Origin: CAWCAW01 sp963714125
GTDB lineage: Bacteria; Actinomycetota; Acidimicrobiia; Acidimicrobiales; UBA8190
DNA length: 64,000 nucleotides
Reading direction: 5' to 3'
Assembly: GCA_963714125.1 (NCBI GenBank)
Contig: OY970234.1
Location: 992,001 to 1,056,000, forward strand
A program made the position numbers and the translations under genes. Position 1 is the first letter of the stretch, and every line of letters begins with the position of its first letter. The notes beneath the pieces are model-generated. The model was not told the DNA's origin and searched no databases. It saw only the letters and a program-made list of their open reading frames with translations. Below, one piece after another: positions 43,201 through 51,243 of this stretch.

Positions 43201-46200
43201 CTACAACGGTGTCCAGGGCCTCACCGGCACGGCGGGTTCTGCTGGTGCCGACGGTTCGACCGGCGCTGCTGGCTCGGCTGGTTCGGCTGGAGCTCAGGGC
43301 GGCACCGGCTCGGTCGGGGCCCAGGGCCTCACCGGTCCTCAAGGCCTCACCGGCTCGCAGGGCTTCCAGGGCTACCAGGGCTACACCGGCACGGCGGGTG
43401 CTAACGGCTCGACCGGCGCTGCTGGTTCGGCTGGTGCCAACGGTTCGGCTGGCGCCAACGGTTCGGCTGGCACGGCGGGTTCGGCTGGTGCCAACGGTTC
43501 GACCGGCTCCACGGGTGCCCAGGGCCTCACGGGCTCGCAGGGCTACCAGGGCTACAACGGTGTCCAGGGCCTCACCGGCACGGCGGGTTCTGCTGGTGCC
43601 GACGGCTCGACCGGCGCTGCTGGCTCGGCTGGTTCGGCTGGAGCCCAGGGCGGCACCGGCTCGGTCGGGGCCCAGGGCCTCACCGGTCCTCAAGGCCTCA
43701 CCGGCTCGCAGGGCTTCCAGGGCTACCAGGGCTACACCGGCACGGCGGGTGCTAACGGCTCGACCGGCGCTGCTGGTTCGGCTGGTGCCAACGGTTCGGC
43801 TGGCGCCAACGGTTCGGCTGGCACGGCGGGTTCGGCTGGTGCCAACGGTTCGACCGGCTCCACGGGTGCCCAGGGCCTCACGGGCTCGCAGGGCTACCAG
43901 GGCTACAACGGTGTCCAGGGCCTCACCGGCACGGCGGGTTCTGCTGGTGCCGACGGCTCGACCGGCGCTGCTGGTTCGGCTGGAGCCCAGGGCGGCACCG
44001 GCTCGGTCGGGGCCCAGGGCCTCACCGGTCCTCAAGGCCTCACCGGCTCGCAGGGCTTCCAGGGCTACCAGGGCTACACCGGCACGGCGGGTGCTAACGG
44101 CTCGACCGGCGCTGCTGGTTCGGCTGGTGCCAACGGTTCGGCTGGCGCCAACGGTTCGGCTGGCACGGCGGGTTCGGCTGGTGCCAACGGTTCGACCGGC
44201 TCCACGGGTGCCCAGGGCCTCACGGGCTCGCAGGGCTACCAGGGCTACAACGGTGTCCAGGGCCTCACCGGCACGGCGGGTTCTGCTGGTGCCGACGGTT
44301 CGACCGGCGCTGCTGGCTCGGCTGGTTCGGCTGGAGCTCAGGGCGGCACCGGCTCGGTCGGGGCCCAGGGCCTCACCGGTCCTCAAGGCCTCACCGGCTC
44401 GCAGGGCTTCCAGGGCTACCAGGGCTACACCGGCACGGCGGGTGCTAACGGCTCGACCGGCGCTGCTGGTTCGGCTGGTGCCAACGGTTCGGCTGGCGCC
44501 AACGGTTCGGCTGGCACGGCGGGTTCGGCTGGTGCCAACGGTTCGACCGGCTCCACGGGTGCCCAGGGCCTCACGGGCTCGCAGGGCTACCAGGGCTACA
44601 ACGGTGTCCAGGGCCTCACCGGCACGGCGGGTTCTGCTGGTGCCGACGGCTCGACCGGCGCTGCTGGTTCGGCTGGAGCCCAGGGCGGCACCGGCTCGGT
44701 CGGGGCCCAGGGCCTCACCGGTCCTCAAGGCCTCACCGGCTCGCAGGGCTTCCAGGGCTACCAGGGCTACACCGGCACGGCGGGTGCTAACGGCTCGACC
44801 GGCGCTGCTGGTTCGGCTGGTGCCAACGGTTCGGCTGGCGCCAACGGTTCGGCTGGCACGGCGGGTTCGGCTGGTGCCAACGGTTCGACCGGCTCCACGG
44901 GTGCCCAGGGCCTCACGGGCTCGCAGGGCTACCAGGGCTACAACGGTGTCCAGGGCCTCACCGGCACGGCGGGTTCTGCTGGTGCCGACGGCTCGACCGG
45001 CGCTGCTGGTTCGGCTGGTTCGGCTGGAGCCCAGGGCGGCACCGGCTCGGTCGGGGCCCAGGGCCTCACCGGTCCTCAAGGCCTCACCGGCTCGCAGGGC
45101 TTCCAGGGCTACCAGGGCTACACCGGCACGGCGGGTGCTAACGGCTCGACCGGCGCTGCTGGTTCGGCTGGTGCCAACGGTTCGGCTGGCGCCAACGGTT
45201 CGGCTGGCACGGCGGGTTCGGCTGGTGCCAACGGTTCGACCGGCTCCACGGGTGCCCAGGGCCTCACGGGCTCGCAGGGCTACCAGGGCTACAACGGTGT
45301 CCAGGGCCTCACCGGCACGGCGGGTTCTGCTGGTGCCGACGGCTCGACCGGCGCTGCTGGTTCGGCTGGAGCCCAGGGCGGCACCGGCTCGGTCGGGGCC
45401 CAGGGCCTCACCGGTCCTCAAGGCCTCACCGGCTCGCAGGGCTTCCAGGGCTACCAGGGCTACACCGGCACGGCGGGTGCTAACGGCTCGACCGGCGCTG
45501 CTGGTTCGGCTGGTGCCAACGGTTCGGCTGGCGCCAACGGTTCGGCTGGCACGGCGGGTTCGGCTGGTGCCAACGGTTCGACCGGCTCCACGGGTGCCCA
45601 GGGCCTCACGGGCTCGCAGGGCTACCAGGGCTACAACGGTGTCCAGGGCCTCACCGGCACGGCGGGTTCTGCTGGTGCCGACGGTTCGACCGGCGCTGCT
45701 GGCTCGGCTGGTTCGGCTGGAGCTCAGGGCGGCACCGGCTCGGTCGGGGCCCAGGGCCTCACCGGTCCTCAAGGCCTCACCGGCTCGCAGGGCTTCCAGG
45801 GCTACCAGGGCTACACCGGCACGGCGGGTGCTAACGGCTCGACCGGCGCTGCTGGTTCGGCTGGTGCCAACGGTTCGGCTGGCGCCAACGGTTCGGCTGG
45901 CACGGCGGGTTCGGCTGGTGCCAACGGTTCGACCGGCTCCACGGGTGCCCAGGGCCTCACGGGCTCGCAGGGCTACCAGGGCTACAACGGTGTCCAGGGC
46001 CTCACCGGCACGGCGGGTTCTGCTGGTGCCGACGGTTCGACCGGCGCTGCTGGCTCGGCTGGTTCGGCTGGAGCCCAGGGCGGCACCGGCTCGGTCGGGG
46101 CCCAGGGCCTCACCGGTCCTCAAGGCCTCACCGGTTCCCAAGGTGCCCAGGGCTACCAGGGCTACACCGGCGGGACTGGTGCAACTGGACTCACGGGTAC

Positions 46201-47932
46201 TTCCGGAGCCCAGGGCTACACCGGCTTTGTCGGCACCCAAGGTGTTGCGGGAGCCAGTGGCGCTCAGGGCTACAGCGGTGCTTCCGGTTCACAGGGATAC
46301 ACGGGTGTGCAGGGTCTCACGGGATTCGCGGGGAACATGGGGGCAACCGGTCTTACCGGGACCCAGGGCGCTTTCGGTCCGCAGGGATCCGCAGGATCCC
46401 AGGGGAACCAGGGATACGCCGGCGTCCAGGGCCTCACCGGTACGCAAGGTGCTCCCGGAGGTGCCCAGGGCTACACCGGCGCCCAGGGTGTGACAGGTGC
46501 AGCGGGCGGCAACGGAACCAACGGTTCCACCGGCGTCCAGGGTTCCACGGGTGTTCAGGGTTCTCAGGGCACCGCAGGCACCAATGGCTCGAACGGTTCC
46601 GCCGGCTCCCAGGGCCTCCAGGGGTCTGTGGGTCCGCAGGGTTCCACAGGAGCCCAGGGAGTCCAGGGAGCTCAAGGCACGGCCGGTACCAACGGAACCA
46701 ATGGGACGAACGGTCTCAGCGGCAGCCAAGGAGGCGCCGGGGTCCAAGGTTCTCAAGGTGCGCAAGGCACAGCGGGCACCAACGGAACCCAGGGAGCTCA
46801 GGGCATCGTCGGCACCCAGGGTCTAGCGGGAGCGCAGGGCGTCCAGGGCGCCACTGGTGCAGCCGGAGTCAACGCCTACACCACCAACACCACTTCGTTC
46901 CCGCAGCCTGCGGTCGGCGGTACAACCGGCAACCTGACCTTTACTAACGGGACATGGCTGATTACCGGCCAGGACGTCTACCTGCAGGGCGGCGGCCACT
47001 ACGTGGTGGCCTCAACGAACGTGAATGTGATCACCCTTACGAACCTCGGTGGCGTCGGGAACATCGCCCCAGGGTCCACGGTCCCCGCCCAAGGTGTCGT
47101 AGCTGACGGTCAGGCTGGGTCGCAGGGCGCCGTCGGATCGCAGGGCTTGCAGGGCCTCCAGGGTTCTCAGGGCTCCCAAGGCCTCCAGGGATCCCAGGGC
47201 GCGACGGGGAGCATCGGCATCCAGGGCTTGCAGGGCTCCCAGGGTGTGCAGGGCTCCCAGGGTGTGCAAGGCGCTCAGGGCACGGCCGGAACGAACGGTT
47301 CGATCGGTACCCAGGGCTTGCAAGGTGCCACGGGCTTGCAAGGTGCCACGGGTGTGCAGGGTTCCCAGGGAGCGACTGGCACGGGTGCCCAAGGTACGCA
47401 AGGTGCAACCGGTCCGTCCGTGGCTTCGAACGTCGTCACCGAGTACGCAACGAGTGCGGGGTCCGGAGACGACGAGACGGTCGATGCCTTCTGCCCGGCG
47501 AACGACGTTGCGACCGGCGGAGGTGGCTACGGCAGCAACGGCGAGTTGGGTGGATCGCTGCCGACAATCGACCCGACGCTGACGACCGCACTTTCTGCCA
47601 GTGTCGCTACGGTGACACTCCACTTCACCGCAATCTTGAACACCATCACTTCGGGTGACACCATCACGGTGATAAGTGGGGCGAATACCCAGACATTCGT
47701 GGCGTCCGCAACCGCAACGTCAGGAGCTACGTCCGTCAACGTCACGTCGAAGGTAGCGGGCTTCGCCTATCCAACCGGGACGGACGTCAACGACACAACA
47801 AGCGGCTTGCTTCAGTCGGCGCCGCTAACAACGGGCAGCTCAACCGCAGCGGGGCAGTCTCAAGGTTGGCAAGCGGACGTCGCAGGTTTCCAGAGCCAGA
47901 GCGTGACGGCCTACGTCATCTGCTCGCACTAA
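40265..47932 (+). CDS. Collagen-like Gly-X-Y repeat protein (2,555 aa)
   Basis: A basic N-terminal leader (RKGGRYTPSKRK, then AVAAMGATALAAS) acts as a signal-like segment. Gly-X-Y triplets then run from about residue 70 to 2199 (about 700 triplets), broken by only a few short irregularities. An inserted non-collagen segment of about 80 residues (about 2200-2283) follows, then a second Gly-X-Y stretch (about 2285-2382) and a C-terminal globular domain of about 173 residues with two Cys (AFCPAN and YVICSH). Triplets are rich in Ala, Ser, Thr, Asn and Gln in X/Y (GAQ, GST, GAN, GYT), with Pro mostly limited to a few GPQ. Bacterial collagens form trimers outside the cell; here the C-terminal or inserted domain may register the trimer. 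It follows the giant Ig gene by 261 bp. Confidence 0.93.
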   Translation: MTKRQKERKGGRYTPSKRKLAVAAMGATALAASSAHMVGIGASPSATPTKSPNGQLSHASLVAFPDPPAGPQGATGAQGARGPQGFTGAQGPQGPQGPQGLVGNQGQNGNNGSNGAQGATGTKGATGSVGAQGLTGSPGVSGAQGSSGTKGATGSTGAQGVTGSQGLSGTQGATGRSGAQGSTGSAGANGSTGSSGAQGSTGSAGANGSAGAQGLTGANGSAGANGSTGANGSTGAQGSTGAKGSTGANGSTGANGSTGANGSTGANGSTGANGLTGANGSTGANGSTGANGSTGANGSTGADGSTGAAGSAGAQGGTGSQGSIGAQGLTGAQGASGAQGASGAPGSPGATGTAGAPGSPGSAGSAGAAGAQGSTGSQGYSGTAGTAGASGTAGAQGATGSSGGQGASGSTGAQGLTGSAGTQGSSGGAGSQGSSGTKGAQGSTGAVGAQGLTGAQGTKGPQGAIGAQGYSGVGGNQGASGNQGQNGNNGQNGANGTTGARGAQGFTGSQGSQGYTGTQGSSGTNGSAGANGSTGANGSAGANGSTGANGSTGANGSTGTAGSTGANGSTGANGSTGANGSTGANGSTGAAGSAGAQGGTGSVGAQGLTGPQGLTGSQGYQGYQGSIGTAGANGSTGAAGSVGTAGANGSTGAAGSAGSQGLTGSQGYQGYNGVQGLTGTAGSAGANGSTGANGGTGAAGATGNTGAGGATGAAGATGGTGSVGTQGLTGAQGYTGSQGLSGTAGSAGANGSTGANGGTGAAGATGNTGAGGATGAAGATGAAGATGGVGAQGLTGAQGYTGAQGYTGAQGVTGSQGYQGYQGYNGAQGSTGTQGYQGYNGVDGNTGAQGHTGSAGAQGGEGLNGLNGINGSNGSDGAQGYTGADGAAGSAGAQGGTGSVGAQGLTGPQGLTGSQGFQGYQGYTGTAGANGSTGAAGSAGANGSAGANGSAGTAGSAGANGSTGSTGAQGLTGSQGYQGYNGVQGLTGTAGSAGADGSTGAAGSAGSAGAQGGTGSVGAQGLTGPQGLTGSQGFQGYQGYTGTAGANGSTGAAGSAGANGSAGANGSAGTAGSAGANGSTGSTGAQGLTGSQGYQGYNGVQGLTGTAGSAGADGSTGAAGSAGSAGAQGGTGSVGAQGLTGPQGLTGSQGFQGYQGYTGTAGANGSTGAAGSAGANGSAGANGSAGTAGSAGANGSTGSTGAQGLTGSQGYQGYNGVQGLTGTAGSAGADGSTGAAGSAGAQGGTGSVGAQGLTGPQGLTGSQGFQGYQGYTGTAGANGSTGAAGSAGANGSAGANGSAGTAGSAGANGSTGSTGAQGLTGSQGYQGYNGVQGLTGTAGSAGADGSTGAAGSAGSAGAQGGTGSVGAQGLTGPQGLTGSQGFQGYQGYTGTAGANGSTGAAGSAGANGSAGANGSAGTAGSAGANGSTGSTGAQGLTGSQGYQGYNGVQGLTGTAGSAGADGSTGAAGSAGAQGGTGSVGAQGLTGPQGLTGSQGFQGYQGYTGTAGANGSTGAAGSAGANGSAGANGSAGTAGSAGANGSTGSTGAQGLTGSQGYQGYNGVQGLTGTAGSAGADGSTGAAGSAGSAGAQGGTGSVGAQGLTGPQGLTGSQGFQGYQGYTGTAGANGSTGAAGSAGANGSAGANGSAGTAGSAGANGSTGSTGAQGLTGSQGYQGYNGVQGLTGTAGSAGADGSTGAAGSAGAQGGTGSVGAQGLTGPQGLTGSQGFQGYQGYTGTAGANGSTGAAGSAGANGSAGANGSAGTAGSAGANGSTGSTGAQGLTGSQGYQGYNGVQGLTGTAGSAGADGSTGAAGSAGSAGAQGGTGSVGAQGLTGPQGLTGSQGFQGYQGYTGTAGANGSTGAAGSAGANGSAGANGSAGTAGSAGANGSTGSTGAQGLTGSQGYQGYNGVQGLTGTAGSAGADGSTGAAGSAGSAGAQGGTGSVGAQGLTGPQGLTGSQGAQGYQGYTGGTGATGLTGTSGAQGYTGFVGTQGVAGASGAQGYSGASGSQGYTGVQGLTGFAGNMGATGLTGTQGAFGPQGSAGSQGNQGYAGVQGLTGTQGAPGGAQGYTGAQGVTGAAGGNGTNGSTGVQGSTGVQGSQGTAGTNGSNGSAGSQGLQGSVGPQGSTGAQGVQGAQGTAGTNGTNGTNGLSGSQGGAGVQGSQGAQGTAGTNGTQGAQGIVGTQGLAGAQGVQGATGAAGVNAYTTNTTSFPQPAVGGTTGNLTFTNGTWLITGQDVYLQGGGHYVVASTNVNVITLTNLGGVGNIAPGSTVPAQGVVADGQAGSQGAVGSQGLQGLQGSQGSQGLQGSQGATGSIGIQGLQGSQGVQGSQGVQGAQGTAGTNGSIGTQGLQGATGLQGATGVQGSQGATGTGAQGTQGATGPSVASNVVTEYATSAGSGDDETVDAFCPANDVATGGGGYGSNGELGGSLPTIDPTLTTALSASVATVTLHFTAILNTITSGDTITVISGANTQTFVASATATSGATSVNVTSKVAGFAYPTGTDVNDTTSGLLQSAPLTTGSSTAAGQSQGWQADVAGFQSQSVTAYVICSH
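42950..46140 (+). repeat. Nine near-identical 342/351-bp macrorepeats in the collagen-like gene
   Basis: Using the GCTTCCAGGG anchor, copies start at 43011, 43362, 43713, 44055, 44406, 44748, 45099, 45441 and 45792. Spacings are 351, 351, 342, 351, 342, 351, 342 and 351 bp. The 9-bp difference is one extra GSA triplet (GSAGSAG versus GSAG). All spacings keep the triplet frame. The alternation suggests a 693-bp two-unit block amplified by unequal exchange. Confidence 0.93.
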
Positions 47933-47996
47933 GAGCAGGCAACAAGCAATCCTCACCAGCGGGCGGCATCGGGGGAGCTGCCAAGTGGCGGGAGAT

Positions 47997-48036
47997 CGAA
48001 GGGGGGGCCCGGCGGGGCCCTCCCTTCGAGGTTTTA
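47997..48036 (+). terminator. Intrinsic terminator of collagen-like gene 1
   Basis: CGAAGGG with the following G/C tract (47997-48010) pairs with GGGCCCTCCCTTCG (48015-48028) around a short GGCG loop, followed by AGGTTTTAT. It lies about 65 bp after the stop codon. Confidence 0.8.
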
Positions 48037-48099
48037 TGGGGCCTGCCTGGTCCTTCGAGAACTTCAGTCATGGTCGGAATCGACCGATGAATTCCTATT

Positions 48100-49428
48100 G
48101 TGAGTGCACAACCCGCCAAAAAAGCCCCGGCCGCCAAGTCTGCCGGTCGGGTAAACAAGCCCCCCGCAAGCCGTCCTCGGGTGAGCGTGTTCACCCCGAG
48201 TCACCAGACTCGCTACCTCGACGACTGCATGCGAACCCTGCTCGCTCAGACGTTTGAGGACTGGGAATGGATCGTGGTGCTCAACCAGGGGGCGCGCTGG
48301 CGGCCTCCGGTCGACGATGGCCGTGTCCGTCTCGTGGTGCAAGACGAGCTCACCGGGGTGGGAGCCAGTAAGCGCCACGCCTGTTCTGTGGCCATGGGGG
48401 AGTTCCTCGTCGAGCTCGACCACGACGACGAGATGCGATCAGACGCCTTGCAGCTCATCGTCGAGGCGTTCGATGCCCATCCCGAGGTGGGGTTCGTATT
48501 CAGCCATTTCGCCCAGATCAGCGAGGACGGCTCGCGCGAGGACTCAAGATTCGATCAGCGCAACGGCTGGGAGTACCGCGAGGTAGAGGTAGATGGTCGA
48601 CCGGTCCTGCAGTGCGACTCAATGGAGGCGTATCCGCACAACGTCAGCTTCATCTGGTTCGCTCCCAACCACGTGCGTGCCTTTCGTCGCTCCACTTACG
48701 AACTCACCGGTGGCTATGACGCCACCCGTGATGTGCTTGATGACCAGGACATCATGTGCAAGCTCTACCAGGTGGCCGACTTCCATCTCATCGACGAGTG
48801 CCTCTACCTACAGCGGTTCCATCAGCGAAATACTCAGCGAGAGAACGAGATCAATGTTCGCATCCAGCACGAGACGGTCACCCTTTATGACCGCTACGTC
48901 GAGCCCAACGTCCTGGCGTGGACCAATCGTCGCGGCTTGGCGGCGCTGGACCTCGGGGCGGCGCACAACAAGCCTGGCGGTTACCTGGGTGTCGACCAGT
49001 ATGAGGGCCCCGGCGTCGACATTGTGGGCGATGTCAGCAAGGGCATCGACCTCCCCGACTCGAGCGTTGGTGTCATCCGAGCCGTGGACTTCCTGGAGCA
49101 TGTCACCGACAAGGTCGGCCTGTTCAACGAGATGTATCGGCTCCTCGCCCATGGGGGCATGGTCCTGTCATTGACGCCCAGCACCGACGGGCGGGGGGCC
49201 TTCCAGGACCCCACCCACGTGGCGTATTACAACGAGAACTCCTTCTGGTACTTCACCGACAACAACTACGCACGCTTCGTGCCCCAGATCCAATGTCGGT
49301 TCCAGGTGAGCAGGTTGGTGACGTACTTCCCGACCGAATGGCACGAGCAGCACCGGATCTCGTACGTGTGCGCCAACCTCATTGCCATCAAGGAAGGGCC
49401 CCGCCAGGGCGGTTTCCTCCTCGTCTGA
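48100..49428 (+). CDS. GT2 glycosyltransferase-methyltransferase fusion
   Basis: The product is 442 residues. The N-terminal part (about 25-270) is a family 2 glycosyltransferase: RVSVFTPSHQTRYLDDC, the nucleotide-sugar DxD-type ELDHDDEM (106-111) and a later DVLDDQDIMCKLYQ acceptor-site segment. The C-terminal part (about 283-435) is a SAM-dependent methyltransferase of class I type: ALDLGAAHNKPGGYLGVD (motif I), then IDLPDSSVGVIRAVDFLEHV and LLAHGGMVLSLTP. One polypeptide could add and methylate a sugar. GTG 48100 has no strong ribosome site, so the true start may differ. It follows the collagen-like gene and its terminator and is convergent with the oxygenase-like gene. The substrate is unknown; the collagen-like or Ig-repeat proteins are candidates by proximity. 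Confidence 0.88.
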   Translation: MSAQPAKKAPAAKSAGRVNKPPASRPRVSVFTPSHQTRYLDDCMRTLLAQTFEDWEWIVVLNQGARWRPPVDDGRVRLVVQDELTGVGASKRHACSVAMGEFLVELDHDDEMRSDALQLIVEAFDAHPEVGFVFSHFAQISEDGSREDSRFDQRNGWEYREVEVDGRPVLQCDSMEAYPHNVSFIWFAPNHVRAFRRSTYELTGGYDATRDVLDDQDIMCKLYQVADFHLIDECLYLQRFHQRNTQRENEINVRIQHETVTLYDRYVEPNVLAWTNRRGLAALDLGAAHNKPGGYLGVDQYEGPGVDIVGDVSKGIDLPDSSVGVIRAVDFLEHVTDKVGLFNEMYRLLAHGGMVLSLTPSTDGRGAFQDPTHVAYYNENSFWYFTDNNYARFVPQIQCRFQVSRLVTYFPTEWHEQHRISYVCANLIAIKEGPRQGGFLLV

Positions 49429-49445
49429 GGCGAGGGCAGCGCCAC

Positions 49446-50243
49446 TCAGTCGGCGTCGAAGAAGAACAGCTGGACCAGTCGAGTCGGTACCACGCTGCCG
49501 TCGGCGAACTCGTATGACGTGGCCGAATGGATCAGGTTCGCTTCCCAGATCACCAGCCGGTTGTATAAACCGGCGACCGACTCGATCAACTCCCAGTGCT
49601 CTTGGTTCACGACGTTGTCTTCGTTGTAGATGACTGTCTTGGCGGCTTCAATGGCTTCGATACTGCCCAGTCGTCGTGCTTCGCGAGGGTCGGTGGGGCT
49701 GCGCCGGCAGCCGTGGGCCCGGTCACGCCAGAAACTCGTGCCCGCCTGCGGCGGCGCGTCAGGGGTCAGGTAGACCGCCGCTGCGTACTGCTGCGAATCG
49801 TGGTGCCACACCAGGGGGTCATCAGCGCTGGTCTGCTGGAAGACGCCGTTGGCGGGGTAGCCGGCCCATTCGGTCACGGGCTTGCCCAGCAAGCGGCCGA
49901 ACTCCTCACGCAGGTGTGGCCACAGGAACCGCTGCGTGCTGCGAACGCCTTTGTAATAGCGGAGGTCGGCCGCATATTCCTGGGCCAGAGCGATGGATCG
50001 CACTTCGTCAGGGTCGCGGAAGAAATTGTCGACCACGAGTATGTCCGGAGTGCGGTGGTCGAATTGGGTTGTCTGGCCGGACGGTCCCTGATGCACCTCG
50101 AGGATGTCAGCGGGGACCCACATGGGCAGACGATCGGGGCCATTCTCGATCAGGCATGCGAGGTGTCCACCGCGTTCGCCGATCTCGACCACCGTGCTGT
50201 CGACGCCGGCGAAGCGCACCACTTGTCCAACGATGAAGTCCAT
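49446..50243 (-). CDS. 2OG-Fe(II) oxygenase-like protein (DUF6445-like)
   Basis: The 265-residue protein starts with a small beta domain (about 1-50), followed by a region with an iron-binding-type HxD (HHDSQQ, His147/148-Asp149) and a distal His239 (ANLIHSATS) with Arg255. This arrangement is that of the 2-oxoglutarate/Fe(II) oxygenases, which hydroxylate proteins or small molecules, and the wording resembles DUF6445. It is the third gene of a - strand run with a propeller protein and a TPR lipoprotein (gaps 56 and 50 bp). The substrate is not known. Its position 1.5 kb from a collagen-like gene makes a structural-protein or glycan substrate worth testing. Confidence 0.7.
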   Translation of the reverse strand: MDFIVGQVVRFAGVDSTVVEIGERGGHLACLIENGPDRLPMWVPADILEVHQGPSGQTTQFDHRTPDILVVDNFFRDPDEVRSIALAQEYAADLRYYKGVRSTQRFLWPHLREEFGRLLGKPVTEWAGYPANGVFQQTSADDPLVWHHDSQQYAAAVYLTPDAPPQAGTSFWRDRAHGCRRSPTDPREARRLGSIEAIEAAKTVIYNEDNVVNQEHWELIESVAGLYNRLVIWEANLIHSATSYEFADGSVVPTRLVQLFFFDAD

Positions 50244-50299
50244 CTGGTCAATTATCGCGGACTTGGCGCGCTATGCCGATGGATATTGCTTGCCATCGG

Positions 50300-51193
50300 T
50301 CACAGGAGCAGAAAATCGTAGATCTCGTCGCCGTGTTGGCCCAGACCGATCTCGGTGCGCGTTCCACCGGGCGAGAACTGCACCACCGCGCAGCGCCCGT
50401 GTACTTCACCCTGATCCACCAAACTGCCGAACTCATCGGTCCGGGCCTGGTCACGCGCCGGGCGACGGCCCAGGCTGGTGCCGGCGTACCAGGTGCCGTC
50501 GGGAGCGAAGGCGAGGCCTCGGGAGTAGCCGTAGAGGTGGGCGAAGAGCCCTTCGGCGGTATTCACGGTTCCAGGACGGGAGTTGCAGAAGTACATCTCG
50601 TCGTCGTGCCAGATGGCCGAGTGAGGTTGCAGCAATCCCTCGATGTGCGTGATTTCCCGCGTGACGTTTCGGATGTAGCCGTTGGCAACGGTGGCCCAGG
50701 AGTACCGCTCGCTCTCTTTCGGCCCGAAGGCGGAGCACCACAGTTCGTCGTCGTGGACCACGATCGAGTTGATGTGATGGGTGTCGGTGCCCGACGCGGT
50801 GGGCGCCCACAGAATCCGAGCACTGGTCGCCCTGGGGCCGTCCAACCGGTAGGCGACGATCTCGTCGGTGCCAGTCGAGACCACACACAGCTCGTCGCCC
50901 AGGCGGGCCACGGAGTGACCATCGACCACCTCGGCCAGCTGTTGGGTGTGCACAACCTGCAGGGATTGGCGGTCCAGCACCGCCAGGTGCGTTGAAAAGT
51001 CAGCGTTGGCGATGCTGATGTGGAACACGAAGCGGTCATCGGCGTAGATACCGACCCCACTGGCCAGAGGCTGGCCGTACCCCACGTCGATCCACTCCAT
51101 TCGCTGCGTGAGGATGTCCATGCGCAGCAAGCAGCTGGGACGCGGACTGGCGGCGACGTTGGGAATGGAGATGAGAAGCTGTGAATGGGTCAT
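50300..51193 (-). CDS. Beta-propeller protein, DUF4915/TIGR03032-like
   Basis: The 297-residue protein is built of repeating four-strand-like segments of about 40-50 residues (DGHSVARLGDELCVVS, NSIVVHDDELWCSAFG, HSAIWHDDEMYFCNSR, RGLAFAPDGTWYAGTS). This is a six- or seven-bladed propeller pattern similar to DUF4915/TIGR03032 proteins. It has no obvious signal peptide or membrane segment. ATG 51193 has AAGG a few bases upstream. Genes of this kind often accompany glycosyltransferases and modifying enzymes. Here it lies between the oxygenase-like gene and a TPR lipoprotein in one transcriptional direction. The catalytic role is unknown. Confidence 0.65.
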   Translation of the reverse strand: MTHSQLLISIPNVAASPRPSCLLRMDILTQRMEWIDVGYGQPLASGVGIYADDRFVFHISIANADFSTHLAVLDRQSLQVVHTQQLAEVVDGHSVARLGDELCVVSTGTDEIVAYRLDGPRATSARILWAPTASGTDTHHINSIVVHDDELWCSAFGPKESERYSWATVANGYIRNVTREITHIEGLLQPHSAIWHDDEMYFCNSRPGTVNTAEGLFAHLYGYSRGLAFAPDGTWYAGTSLGRRPARDQARTDEFGSLVDQGEVHGRCAVVQFSPGGTRTEIGLGQHGDEIYDFLLL

Positions 51194-51243
51194 TCCGGTG
51201 CCTTAGACATCAACGGAGATCACCGGTGAAGGCGCTTCGATAT

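Noticed and set aside
42518..46240. 1,240-residue open frame on the - strand opposite the collagen-like gene
   Set aside because: It mirrors the Gly-X-Y macrorepeats, is made of repeated Arg/Ala/Gly/Thr blocks and has no start signal or family. Repetitive GC-rich coding DNA lacks stops on the other strand.
42831..46493. 1,220-residue Arg/Ala/Pro-rich + strand frame inside the collagen-like gene
   Set aside because: It is a shifted reading of the same repeats. The Gly-X-Y frame has a leader, ribosome site, globular domains and a terminator.
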